From NCBI GenBank assembly GCA_022606135.1, contig JABYQN010000003.1:3100001-3164000 (forward strand): a DNA stretch of 64,000 bases, written 5' to 3'. Below are positions 34,020 through 44,956 of the stretch, piece after piece. The DNA comes from Fomes fomentarius (lineage: Eukaryota; Basidiomycota; Agaricomycetes; Polyporales; Polyporaceae). The position numbers and the translations under genes were made by a program. Under the pieces are notes generated by a model. The model was not told the DNA's origin. It did no database searches and was given only the letters and a program-made list of their open reading frames with translations. Position 1 is the stretch's first letter, and every line of letters begins with the position of its first letter.

Positions 34020-36556
34020 TTATTCAGTCGGGATACGCGCATTGATCTCGTCAAGGAGCTCCTGAGCGATCTTCGCGTTCGATACCTGCGGGCACATGCA
34101 TTTAGCTGAGCGATACCTCCGACGCTGAGGAGATAGGATACGCACTCTGAGGTTGTAGTGTGTAGTAGCGCCAGCTTCGATGATGCTGAACCGGATGTAA
34201 CGCGGATCCTGCGCGAGGAAGCACCTCATGCCCTTAAACAGCGGCGCATTCAGCAGCACCGTATACACCGCCTCCTTGCGCATAACTGCACAACGCTCAT
34301 CAGCGCATTGCCCTATTGGTCCATTGGTATAAGAAGAAGCCAGTACTCACCCAACCGCGCGCCTCCGCCGTCCTCTCGCCGCACATTGAGACGCAGCATA
34401 CCCGTCCCGCGCTCCTTCCACTGGTTCTGCATGCTCAGCGTGAACAGCTTCCCGCGCACCTGGTACACCGAATCCTCCTCTTCCTCCCCCGTCGTCACTG
34501 CACACGTATCCACCCAACATGAGCCACGTCTCCTCCGGCAACCCAAACAAAGCAATGACAAACTCACCTTCCTGCTCCGTCAAGTTCAGCCGCTTCTCCT
34601 CGTCGCTCGCCTCCTCCTCCTCCTTATCCTTGCTCGACCGCAACCGCTCGCCAAAGCTCACGCCCGAGTCCTTCTCGCTATCCTCGTCCTCCTTGCCCGA
34701 GTCGAGAACGCTACTGCTCGAGCTTGCCATTAAGTTCCCGGACGAGCTCTCCCCGAACACCGATCCTGGGGAGCGCCGCGGCGTCGGGGCAGCGAAGCTC
34801 TGCGCTCCCCCCGCAGCGTACGCAGAGAACGCGCTCGTCGCGCGTGCGGGGGTGCCATGGCGCGACGGTGAGCGGCTGCGCGCTAGGAGGGTGTTAGATG
34901 GTGGTGGAGACTTTGGGCGCTTCGCTGCGCTCGCGAAAGGAGAGGTGGAGGACGCAAAGGCCTCGAAGCCTGTGCGTTTGTGGGCCTGCGGTGCCGACGA
35001 GGAGGATGTTTCCTTGGCTGCGACTGCAGCCGCGAACGGAGAGGGAGAGGTGCTGGTAGACGCGAACGGAGACGTCACGTTGGGACCCCCGATGGCGTTC
35101 GGGCTCGAGATCGGGCCTGCGCTGGCCCACGAGGAAGTGGACGGCTGCTTGGCTCCGAAGATGCGTGGCCCTTGCACTGAGGCAAAGGGCGAGCTTGTGG
35201 ATGCATACGCTGCGAATCCACCCTGTGTACAGTACAAGGCACGTTTAGCAAACGAGAGCTGCGAAACGTATGCGAACACTCACAAATTTTGGGGGAGAGA
35301 CAGAGGCCGGGGTCTGGACCATCTTCTCCGCCTGTTCGTCCTCTTCGGGTGGAGGGGTGGGCCGTTTCTTCTCGCGCGTATTCGGATCGGCCTCGGGGTC
35401 ATCTCTCGGCCGTTTCGTCGCGCCGACGACAACGGTTCCATTCTTGCCGGGGACGTTGTCTCCGGGAACAAAGCTCTCGCTCACAGTACGGTCACCGAGT
35501 TTGCGTTTGAGACCCTTCTCCTGGTCTGAATCGGAGCTACGTCGAGATGAAGGTAGACGATGTGTCTTCTCTGAGGGCTCTGAATCGGAAGGGGATGTTG
35601 AGACTGGAGACGAAGAAGGGAAGACAGCCCCAGAAGGTCGCGGCGCTGAGGCCACATGTGACTCAGGTGGGTGCTCTGCACCAGCCGCGCCCCCCGTGTC
35701 TTCTCCGTTGCATGCCGAGTCATCCAGTATTGGAGGATTCGCACCTTGCAGAAGAGGGGGGAGGGTGGTATCTGGGGTTGTCGCATCGTCTGATGTCGAC
35801 GTCGACTTGCTGGTTTCGGATTGGGCACGGGAAGCGTGCTCACCCTCACCCTCTGCGGAGGGGTCCTCGTCCATCTTCTGCTCTGGCTCATTCTCGACGC
35901 CCTCGTCCTTCTTTATGTTCTGCCATTTGATGTCTTCGACACCCTGGCTGATTTGTCGTATCTTGGATTCGTGTGGAGGAGAGCCATTGAGTTGGACGTC
36001 ATCCTCGGTTTCTTCTTGTGTCGCTTCGAGAACTAGATCACTAGTGCGGTTCTTCTTCGCAGGAGTCCGCCTCTCCTTGTTCTCTGGTCGCTCAAGGTCG
36101 ATATCCTACGTGATTGTGTAAGGGGTGACATCAAGTGGCGCCGAACGGTGGTCGGATAAAGGTGGTTGGAGTACATATCGCTCGAGGAGACTTGGTGTTG
36201 GATAGAAAAGATGCTTGCGCAATATCGGAGACAGAGAAGTGGCGAAAGAGAGCAAGGAGATGGGGATAGATGGATAGAAAGGCTAAACGAGTCAATCGAG
36301 CGACGCACCTGCGTAATCGCATGCGGAGTGGCGGGTTCGAGAGATACCTCTCGTTCGCGTTTCCTCGAGGTCTTTGAGTCTGTTCCTATATAACTCTCAC
36401 TACAAGTACAGAACGGGGAGCGGGTGCGGACACACCATTGCATTCGCCCGGAGGGGTGGATACCTGCTGTCTGCCCTGCGTCTCCTCAACATGATTGGCG
36501 TCTGGTGGCACTCGTGGTTGGTTTGTATACTGTGGATCGTCTGTTGCAGCGCCCAT
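34020..36556 (-). CDS. Yrb2/RanBP3-like nuclear Ran-binding protein (multi-exon)
   Basis: Nuclear Ran-GTP binding cofactor of Crm1-type export, by family. Exon 1 starts at ATG 36556 (MGAATDDPQY); an intron with a GTGTGT donor joins GECN to GTDSKTSRKREREVSLEPATP. The next exon begins DIDLERPENKERRTPAKKNR (about 36105) and runs to SVSPPK, rich in acidic and Ser/Thr residues with a KKRP basic patch. The following exon has FG-like repeats (SPFAS, SPFAA, IFGAKQP). The C-terminus is a RanBP1 domain: DSVYQVRGKLFTL, WKERGTGMLRLNVRRED, VLLNAPLFKGMRCFLAQDPRYIRFS and THYNLRV, then VSNAKIAQELLDEINARIPTE to a TAA at 34020. Introns interrupt the domain three times. Confidence 0.85.
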
Positions 36557-37612
36557 GGTGGTTGTTGTAGGCCGACGAGGAAGACGACGAGGCGGATAGG
36601 AGAGAGAAAGAACGTGTGCGGGAGCGTGGGGTTCTTGTTCAAACGAGTTCAGGGACGGAAGCGGGCCCAAGCCACCGGCGTTAAGCGAGATGAGATAAGA
36701 TAAAACAGGCAAGTCCTCAGTCTTTTGGGGTTCAAACCAGTCACAGTCTCTAGGATCCGAGTCCGCTTCATGCTCCCCTCTCTCTCCCTCTGACACTTAT
36801 ATCGCGAACTTGGGACAAGTATCCACGTTGACCGCGGGCGACATTTGGAACGACACTAGTACCCCAAAGTTCCACGAGCACAAGTACCCTCATTTGCCGA
36901 CTCGCGCGTTCTTGTGCCGAGGCGTGCTTCCGCGCCGACTGCCGGACTAACCAGCCAATAGCCCCCATTACTTACCTCACCTTCGTTCTCAGCCCCACCT
37001 CGCACGACAGGGCGCTTCCACTGTTCAAACCTCCACAGCCACCGCGGCCAGCGTTGGATCAAGATCTGAGACCATGCAACCCCGCGCCAGTCATGCTCGC
37101 ACTTACTTGTCTCTGTCCTCTTCATTCTGCGCTTGTGCCCTTTGCAAGACTCTGGCTGGATCACGGTCTCCTCCCAGAGACTCACGATGTCATCTGACGC
37201 TGCCCCAATCTACTCATGATAAGGGAACACGACGCCTGCCACGAGCCTCACGTTGCCGCCGTTCAACAGCAATCGACAAGTGGACAATCTCACCATGAAT
37301 GGTCTTCACTCAGAGCGTTCGTCGTTCTGTATATACTACGAATGTGCATTGCGGGTCACGCAGCAACTTACGCGTGCGATTGAGTACATCATTCAATGTT
37401 TGGCAATGCCGGGCGGCCACGCAAGTGTGTGCACCCAATCCTTACACGTAGCAATGCACATAGACGTCATGGTTCCAACATTCATCAGGTGTGCCCAGAT
37501 AGCCGATCGCCGAGCTGCGCATCGGCAGAAGATCCTGGTCAACCACAGGACTGCCTTCGTGTGCCGACAATATACGTTCACTCGCTGACCGACGGCAAGA
37601 CCCTTGCTGGTG
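36557..37612. other. Intergenic between divergent genes
   Basis: Contains the promoter of the Ran-binding gene and, at its right end, the promoter of FMO2. A minus-strand open stretch at about 36856-37200 (SDDIVSLWEETVIQPESCKG) could be part of an unknown small gene, but no complete model was found. Confidence 0.35.
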
Positions 37613-37757
37613 TATATAAAGATACTGCACTCGGCGAGGGTGCCACAACTCAGACACGAGTACTCTCCTGCCTGACAGCCCCATAATCCCACAAAGAAGA
37701 GAAGTAAGTGCTCGGTTCAATGCAAGCACGAGGTAATAGCTAACACACCTCACTCAG
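37613..37757 (+). promoter_or_regulatory. FMO2 TATA box and 5' UTR intron
   Basis: TATATAAA at 37613-37620, 148 bases before the ATG. A GTAAGT donor at 37704 and a CACTCAG acceptor at 37757 bound a 54 nt intron containing CTAAC, followed by ATC and ATG at 37761. The layout equals that of FMO1. Confidence 0.75.
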
Positions 37758-37760
37758 ATC

Positions 37761-38957
37761 ATGTCCTCTGCCTCAGCTCCTCGCATTGTTATCATCGGAG
37801 GAGGACTCGCCGGGCTCACCCTCCTCCTCACTCTCCACCGCCGCGGCGTCCCCGCCACCCTATACGAGCGCGAGCCCAGCGCAGACTCCCGCGCACATCT
37901 GGGCGGCATGCTGGACCTCGGGTACGACAGCGGCCAGCGCGCGCTGCGCGAGAACGGCCTCAAGGACGCGTTCGAGCAGCACTCCCGCGTCGACGCGCAA
38001 GAGCTCAGGATGTACTACAGAAACGGAAACGTCCGCATGATCAAGCCCGCCGATCCCGACGAGGACCCGCTCGACGCCCGCCCCGAGATCGACCGCCCCG
38101 TCCTCCGCAAGATGCTGCTCGACGCCGTCCCCGCCGAGCACATCAAGTGGGGCCACGCCTTCGCCTCCGCCCGCCCGCTCGGAGGCGGGCAGCACGAGAT
38201 CACGTTCACCAACGGCATCACCGTCGTCAGCGACATCCTCGTCGGTGCGGACGGCGGCTTCTCCCGTGTCCGCGCCCTCGTCTCTCCCGCTACGCCTACG
38301 TTCAGCGGCCGCAACGGCTCGGAGATCTCCCTTGCTCCCGAGGTCGTAGCCAGCCCCGAGCTGCGGGACGTCAGCGAGGCCGTTGGGCCGGGCAGCGCGT
38401 TCGTCATGGAGCCCAGCTACGTGTTCGCGCTCCAGCGCAACGGCAGCGGCCGCATCCGCGCCTACCTCTGGCACCCCTCACCGCTCGAGTGGAAGACGCC
38501 GAGCGAGCCCACGGAGGCCCGGAAGGTGCTGCTCGAGATCTACCACGACTGGGCGCCGTGGATGCGCAAGGTGATCGAGCACTGCGACGACGCCGCCATC
38601 TACCACCGTCCGATCTTCACCCTCCCCGCCGGTCATCGCTGGGGCCATGTCAATGGCGTCACCATCATCGGCGACGCTGCACACCTCTTGCCCCCCAACG
38701 GCGCAGGGGCGAACCTCGCGATGCTCGATGGTCTGGAGCTTGGTATCGTGCTTGCTGAGGCGATCAAGGAGGGCAAGGCGGCTGGGGAGAGGGAGGCGGC
38801 GGTCGCTGCGTGGGAGGACGAGATGGTGACTAGCATCACAAAGCTTGCGGAAGCCACGACATTGCTGTTGAAAGTCTCCACGGGCGAAGTGTCGGATGAG
38901 ATGGTACGGGAGGCGAGGGAGTACATGATGAATCCCGAGAACAGACGCAAGGCTTAG
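37761..38957 (+). CDS. TetX-like FAD-dependent monooxygenase (FMO2), 398 aa, no introns in CDS
   Basis: Same family and motif order as FMO1: IIGGGLAGL, LYERE, LGGMLDLGYDSGQRALREN, RPEIDRPVLRKMLL, GADGGFSRVR (Gly for Ala) and GDAAHLLPPNGAGANLA. Likely a soluble flavin hydroxylase; substrate unknown. GC at third codon positions is very high. It faces FunK1 B tail to tail with about 575 bases between stops. It is the most FMO1-like of the other three copies; residues about 75-95 (YYRNGNVRMIKPADPDED) are the most divergent part. Confidence 0.9.
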   Translation: MSSASAPRIVIIGGGLAGLTLLLTLHRRGVPATLYEREPSADSRAHLGGMLDLGYDSGQRALRENGLKDAFEQHSRVDAQELRMYYRNGNVRMIKPADPDEDPLDARPEIDRPVLRKMLLDAVPAEHIKWGHAFASARPLGGGQHEITFTNGITVVSDILVGADGGFSRVRALVSPATPTFSGRNGSEISLAPEVVASPELRDVSEAVGPGSAFVMEPSYVFALQRNGSGRIRAYLWHPSPLEWKTPSEPTEARKVLLEIYHDWAPWMRKVIEHCDDAAIYHRPIFTLPAGHRWGHVNGVTIIGDAAHLLPPNGAGANLAMLDGLELGIVLAEAIKEGKAAGEREAAVAAWEDEMVTSITKLAEATTLLLKVSTGEVSDEMVREAREYMMNPENRRKA

Positions 38958-39531
38958 CGGGTCCTTTACTTGCTATAAGTATAACTCTGATGATACTATC
39001 CACCCTGCTCATTTCTCCATGCTCGCTGGGCTCGTACATGAAATATCATGCCGCAAGACTCAGTTCAATCTCGATTAGTGAAGAGTCGGCCCTGCTTGTG
39101 CTCGAGGTCAGGGAGTAGTAGTTGGTCCCCAGAATTACAGCGGAAGTGCGGAACTCCATCCTACTACACGTCATGGCATGCCCCCACTAACGACGGCCGT
39201 AGTCTCGAGGGTCCGTCCAGCACGGCGCAGAGCAGAGAAAGTGGATTTCAGCTCAACTAATTGATTATATGATCATCACAGTACGGACACAATACAAGGC
39301 GACGGGGCACGCTGATATCGACTAGTGCAATATCACTGGAGTATCCTACTAGAAGGCGCGCGTTCTTGACCGAAATCGGAAGAGGACAGAGGAGTTACGG
39401 GCGATGAGACAGATAGAACATGGGTCGGTGAATGGGCTGCGTGAGTGCTTCGGAACAGGAAATCGAGAGCAAAGAGCGGAGAGGTGAGCCAGTTGCGGGC
39501 CAGGATGACGCGGCGTTGGCCCTGACCAGGA
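38958..39531. other. Convergent intergenic region FMO2 / FunK1 B
   Basis: 39215-39531 is a diverged copy of 48745-49088 (3' flank of FunK1 C), including CCAGCACGGCGCAGAGCAG and GTATCCTACTAGA. No gene seen. Confidence 0.5.
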
Positions 39532-42466
39532 TCACGCGCGGCGCTTTGATGCGGGTTCAGAGTCCTCAAGTAGCTTCGCTGATGTGCCCCCAGAGACATC
39601 CTCAGACGCATCCTCGCGCGCACGTTTGCCCAACTGACAGCCCACAGACGATCTCCACGATCCGGGAAGAGGCGATCCGCGGTGCATGGAGTTCCACTCC
39701 ATGGTTCCCGACAGCGACTTGCTAGCTAGATCGCTACTTCGGTAGCGAGGCGGATGCATGAAGAGGGGCGATGGCTGCTTCATACAGAAATAGTCCACAC
39801 CTTTGTCTAGCAGAGTGGGGTAATTCTTGTAGAGGTAGAACACATTCCTCAAACCCACGTGTGATGACAGGAATCCATGTATTTCACAAGGATCGTCGGG
39901 TTCGGCTTGGACAGCGTCGCGGTCGCGGTCAGTGGGCCGAAGGGACGTAGACGACCCGGCCTCCGACTGAGCTTCACTGGCCTCTAGCTGAGCTCCGCTG
40001 CCCTCGGACTGAGCTCCAGTGGGATGGTTAGCGACTGAAAGCCCCGCAGTCTCGAACATCCTCTGGTCGGATTCCTGGATCCAAATGGTGGCATGAACGT
40101 CCTCAGCCAGCTGGGGGCGGGCCTCATCCTCGATACCGTACTTCTCCTGCATGCGATCAAGGTTGATCTGGTCATAGAAAGAGAAGCAACCCTTCGCTAG
40201 GGCATCAAGGACGGACTGAAGGTGGGGGTTCCCGATGACTTCGAAGGGCGATCGTGGAGAGGCAAACTGGCCAAGTTTCGTGAAACCGCCCTTCAAGACA
40301 CCATTGACCATTATGACCTTCTCGTATGTCGTCTCGATGAAACTCCGTAACTTCGGCGTGATGTCCGTAAGGTGGTAGCGCAGCGTGAGGTGCCTGTAGG
40401 CATGAACGATAGACTCCAAGTCATCGGAGAGACGACACGGTTTTCGAGGATACTGCAGCAGAAGCGCAGATCGGGTTGACCAAGTCCCCTGTGTATGACC
40501 ACAGATCAGTAATCATGGTTTGGGGCAATCTCACATACACATACCGATCGGACTGGCTCTACAGGACCACTCCCTAATTGTTCCACTAGCCGGGAGAGAT
40601 CCCAGTCGATCAAAACCCCTCTACGGGTGACAGGATCGATCATTATATTTCCAACACTGATGTCGCGATGGAGCACTCTAGCTTGAGTATATGCATAGAA
40701 GTGAGCTGTCAAACGAAGATCAAATCAATGACATGAAACGTAAACAACATGTCGATGACTACGCACCTCTGAGAACGTCTATGAAGATAGAAGTGAGTTC
40801 TTTGAAATTCCTGAACTCCTGAACCGGAACGCATATCTCCTTCGTGACAAGGCGATAATGAATGCGGGGGAAAGGCTTCATGTCGTCTACAACAAGAGAC
40901 TCCTGGACGACCGTGACTTGCGAGTCAAGACTATCAATCACATCTCCACCGCAAACGAGAGTGGGGACGTGCGGGACCTTATGCTCGGCCAGCAGCTGGT
41001 ATACGACATGCTCCGGACGGGCGCGTCCCGGGACATAAGGACGCCAGCTGTCCTTCAAGAAGCAGAGCGAATCAGCCTTGCCGTCCTGTAGCCTCAGCGC
41101 AACATAGCCCCTTGTGCATCGTCCAATGAGAGTATCGGCCGCAAAGTGATGACGACCGACGAGAAACTCCTGCTCCTCTTTGGGAGTACCCTGACCGCCT
41201 TCAGCTGTAGGGTGCTTGTCGATGTCGGTCCCAGGGTTGGAAGCGACCCGCACTTTGTAGATCGGCGCTGAGTCGGACGTGGCGCGTTTGACATACTCCT
41301 GGACCTCCTTCTGAACGGATGCATCTTCTGCCATGTCTTTGAACATGTCACATTCCGTGCTGGAGGCGAGACTAGCCGTGGTGTCGTAGCCCATCTGTGC
41401 CGCAGACATATGTGCCAGCTTCCATAGGAAGGTGTGTAAGGAGGACGTAGTGACTGTCCAGTCGAATGGCGTGGTGATATAGGCACCCGAGCGGTCCAAA
41501 AACAGCAAGCGGCACATGTTCTTAGCGACGTAGATAGCGTATGAGAAGATGCGATGCTGGTAGGTGAGTGTGCTGTACATGTCATCGTCGAATTGAGCGA
41601 ACGCTTTCAATCCCTCACGTGTATTGCGGATGATTGAAGGTGGGACATTCTGCGAGAATGGGAGACACGATGGGTTGCCGGTTTTCGCTTCTGCATCTGG
41701 ACGCGGGCATTAAGAGAGGTGGGAAGGAGACAAACGACATATGCGCGCAGGAGCTAACCTTGGTCTGGTCCCTCTACAGATGTGTCGGTATTGTCGACTG
41801 TGTGCTCGTTGGCTGGTTCTTGAAGGATGTCACCTAGAGAGGTATTACCATCAGCACAGATCTATGAGTTTAGCAACATGTTGTTCGTCGGAATGTCCGA
41901 CTCCGCAGTATTCGAGTCGCACGCCTTGGAGTTTGAGTTCGAACTGGACTGGTCCGCACCTTCGTTGAAGAGAAAAGCAGCCTGTGAGAACTCATACTTT
42001 GCTTGAACGGGGACCGTGAGGTAATCCCAGGAGTGACAGCCAAACTCCGGGGCGTTGAATATCTTCGGGGGTAATTTGCTACTCTTTCGGGCTTCTGCGC
42101 TAAGAGTTGTCGCTTTCCGGGCTTGGGAGTGGTTTAGGTAGATACCACCATTGTTGCATGTGTCCGAGCGGCTCGCATCACGACCGTCCGAAGCTTTGTG
42201 GTCGGGGGTAATGATGAATCGCAGTGTGGTACAATTCGCAGCACCGAGCACGGATGTCGAGGTTTTGGCCTAGGCGTAGCAATGAGATAGGTGGTTCTGC
42301 ATGTAGTACTATCACGACGCACCATCTCGAGGTAGATGTCATTCTTCACCTCCGCTTCCTCTAGGTTCGGAGCTACAAACTGCTCGCGCTCTTCTTCCGT
42401 AGGGCCTCTTCCGGGCATCCTTTCAATAAAGACATCGTCGTCTAGCAGATGTATTTGCGATGCCAT
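39532..42466 (-). CDS. FunK1 fungal-type protein kinase, copy B (multi-exon)
   Basis: Start ATG at 42466 (MASQIHLLDDDVFIERMPGR). Exons: N-terminal (42466 to about 42318), GGIYLNHSQARK/SWDYLTVPV (about 42251-41880), a small acidic exon near 41765-41840, the kinase exon (about 41610-40760: GRCTRGYVALRL, CFLKDSWRPYVPGRARPEH, VCGGDV), the HRD exon (about 40712-40550: HRDISVGNIMI, IDWDLSRL), and the last exon (to 39532: GTWSTRSALLLQYPRKP ... ending ASKRRA). All key catalytic residues are present. Its 3' half, introns included, is nearly identical to copy C; the region between exons 2 and 3 shares with copy A a donor that cannot be placed with confidence. Confidence 0.85.
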
Positions 42467-43199
42467 CCTAGCCTCGTTGAGAATGTATCAGTCCTTCGGT
42501 TTAAACCCGGATTGATTCAGATCGAGTGAAGTGGAAGGAAGTCTTGTCCCCTGACGTGTGCTGTCTGGCTGTTGGTGGTGGTGCAACAGTTAAGTTGCGT
42601 CGAGCGACAGAGGGGGCAGTATAGAACTGCAATTTGGGACGGCCGAAGAGTGACCAGAACCAGAGTTGGGAGATGCGTGATGCGTAGGATTGCCAGAAGC
42701 GACCGGTACAGTGCCGCGACCCCGACGAGGCTGTTGGCTAGTTAGTCTCGCAATACGTGGACCTAGTATACCGCGGCAGTCGAGACTCACTTGTGTGGCT
42801 CGTTGATTGGTGGCTCGTAGTAACAAGCTGTGCGACTACCCTTTGGTTGAGGTAACTGAGTTCGAATATCCGAATCGGGTAGCGTTACTTAAGCGCAGAC
42901 ATGGCCGTTCGGCGCCAATAGGGAGTGAGGCTGAGGAGGAGGAGGAGGAGGAGGAAATTTCATACTACCAATGTCATCCTGCTGATGAAGTGAAGCTCTT
43001 CGTGCAAATAGTCACCCAACGGCTTATATTGTCGTTCACGTTGCGAGGAGGGCTGTGTATGTTGAAAAAGGCGCCGGCCCGATCCAGCGCGGTGAACGCT
43101 TGGGACTCAACAGCTAGAGATGGCACCCGGCGTTACTCTCCGACAGCCTAGTTTTACATGCAAACAAAGAAATAGGTACGTCAAGCAATCTACTTCAAC
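42467..43199. other. Intergenic; FunK1 B promoter and GAG microsatellite
   Basis: 42600-42680 matches the 5' flank of FunK1 A, and 42738-42800 matches promoter block 1 of other FunK1 genes. A GAG trinucleotide run of about eight units lies at 42931-42956. The rest is unassigned. Confidence 0.5.
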
Positions 43200-43276
43200 C
43201 CCATACGATATCCCAGTGCGGGGCCTGGTCCGTAGTTCCCTCGGGAGGCCTGTTCGGTAAAATGAGTTCGGTATTC
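43200..43276 (-). repeat. Duplicated copy of the last exon of the 43309-44362 gene
   Basis: About 80 percent identical over 70 bases to the last exon (43309-43397), starting at GAACTCATT and ending TATGG, and preceded by the same kind of short GTGAGT...CAG intron. With the same splice phase it reads in a different frame, so it is probably a fossil rather than an alternative exon. Confidence 0.7.
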
Positions 43277-43308
43277 CTGTAAAAGGGAAGTGATCTCCAC
43301 TCACGAAA

Positions 43309-44362
43309 CTAGTTGAATGCGTCCATAGAATACCCCAGGGGTGGGCCTGGACCGGAGTTCCCTTGGGAGGCCTGTGCAGTACAATGAGTTCGATATCCTT
43401 GTGAGAAGGCGGCGGAAGGCAACCGTATAGTGAGAGGAGGGAAATCTACTCACCGATATCGTTTCTACCACGTGGAACCAACGCGAAAGACGCGCTTTCC
43501 GTTGGCGCAAGGTTAGGCGATGGTGGAATCTCGATCTGGCAGGAGATGTTATGTGCAAAACCCCCGCCTCGACGCAGCGCCAAGGCGAAGAACGACGGCG
43601 GCAGGAACGAGTAGCCGCCAAAATCCACGGCCACTATCCTACCCTCTCCATCCTTCATGAAGTTGACAGACTTGATATCCGATATACAGAGGATCAGGCC
43701 GTAGTCCGCGACCTCCTTTGTGTAGTTAACACGCCCCGGTGTCCTTGTCTTGGCCAGGATCTGTGTGAAGACGCATCATTGAGAAAACAGTCGAGGTGAG
43801 AGAGGGACAGAACGAGACAAAAGAGAAGACTCACTCCGTTGACATGTCTCTGCAGCTCCTCGACGGTCTCGTACCAGATATCGGAGGTCCTTTCAAGGAA
43901 AAAGGGGTGCTCGATCACGCCTCCTCCGACGGGTCCAGGGGTCGAGCTGGGGCTCGGGATCTTGAGCATAGCCTGCACTGCGGCGGCGACGAGATCGATA
44001 TCAGAGTATTCGCACATGGGCCCGTCGACGTATTCAGAGACGATAAAACCGAAGTCGCCCCATGTGAAGGCGAGGTAGACGCGAGGGGCACGGACGGCTG
44101 CAATGTTGTGCTGTTCGAGGTATTGCGAGACAAATTGTTGTGTCCTAGCCTCTCTCATTGTTACGCTGGGGGCGAACTTGACCCAGATGTTGCTGACGTC
44201 GTGATCAGATCTCGCGTCGAGAGTGATTCGGACAGAGTTTAAGTTTATGGCGTTAGTCTGGTGGGGACGCAGGTTGAAACTCTGCTTGATGATGAACTCG
44301 TAGTCCGGAATATTCGTAGGCTTGTCTTCATCGTCAATATGGACAGTGACTTCGTACGACAT
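43309..44362 (-). CDS. Aminoglycoside-phosphotransferase-like kinase (3 exons)
   Basis: Small kinase-fold protein of the APH-like type common in basidiomycetes; substrate unknown. Exon 1 from ATG 44362 (MSYEVTVHIDDED) holds the N-lobe and hinge (YLAFTWGDFGFIVSEYVDG) and ends HVNG (donor GTGAGT). Exon 2 (ILAKTRTPGRVNYT ...) has the catalytic stretch SDIKSVNFM and the metal site IVAVDFGGYSFLPPSFFALAL. The catalytic-loop His usual before Asp is Ser here. Exon 3 (43397-43309) encodes YRTHCTAQASQGN and ends MDAFN at a TAG (43309-43311). A fossil second copy of exon 3 follows. Confidence 0.7.
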
Positions 44363-44956
44363 GGTGGTAGCTACAGAGACTGGGGTCAGTCACCGTCGAG
44401 ATCAGGGTGGTCACCAATTTGACCAGGGGTAACGATGACGGTTACGAATAGAAGACAGGGGCTTTGGCGAGTAAGTGGTAAGAACGCGCGCCAGATTGAA
44501 CGCCCAGTCTCTTTCCGTATGTACTAGAGATTGGGAAGCAAACTCGAAGCTTGAAATTCGAGTCGTTGCTCCTCGTGCCAGCCTCAATGGCTGATAGTTG
44601 TCCATAGACGACTCGGATAAGCGAGCTCCATAAGCAAAAGAATTTTTGCCAGACGACATTCAATCCGTTATATGGGCCTCTAGCCGTAGGTACATGCGTT
44701 TGGGCAATGCCACACAGCATAATAGAAAACCTCAGGCTGTATCGTCGGCTGAAAACGGTCGAGCGTCCAGTCATCTGATCGCGTTCTGCACTTCTGGGTT
44801 CAAGGTCCTATACACAGCAAAGTGTGTTGTTTCCCGCACTCAAACGATGGCGAGTCAACTTATCAATAACATCATTGCACTACACAATATACATGACAAT
44901 TCTAGACATGATCTGACTTGGCAGCAGCTTGTCGGACCTTCAGCGTAGACTAGGTT
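44363..44956. other. Intergenic, unassigned
   Basis: Between the 5' end of the APH-like gene and the 3' end of FunK1 D. Nothing recognised. Confidence 0.3.

Noticed and set aside
34519..35529. 336-codon plus-strand frame opposite the Yrb2-like gene
   Set aside because: Antisense of the Ser-rich FG region; the minus strand carries a clear RanBP1 domain.
36768..37200. Minus-strand frame with SDDIVSLWEETVIQPESCKG
   Set aside because: Could be part of a small gene, but no start, splice chain or family could be established.
42931..42956. GAG trinucleotide run as a functional site
   Set aside because: A simple microsatellite with no other supporting signal.
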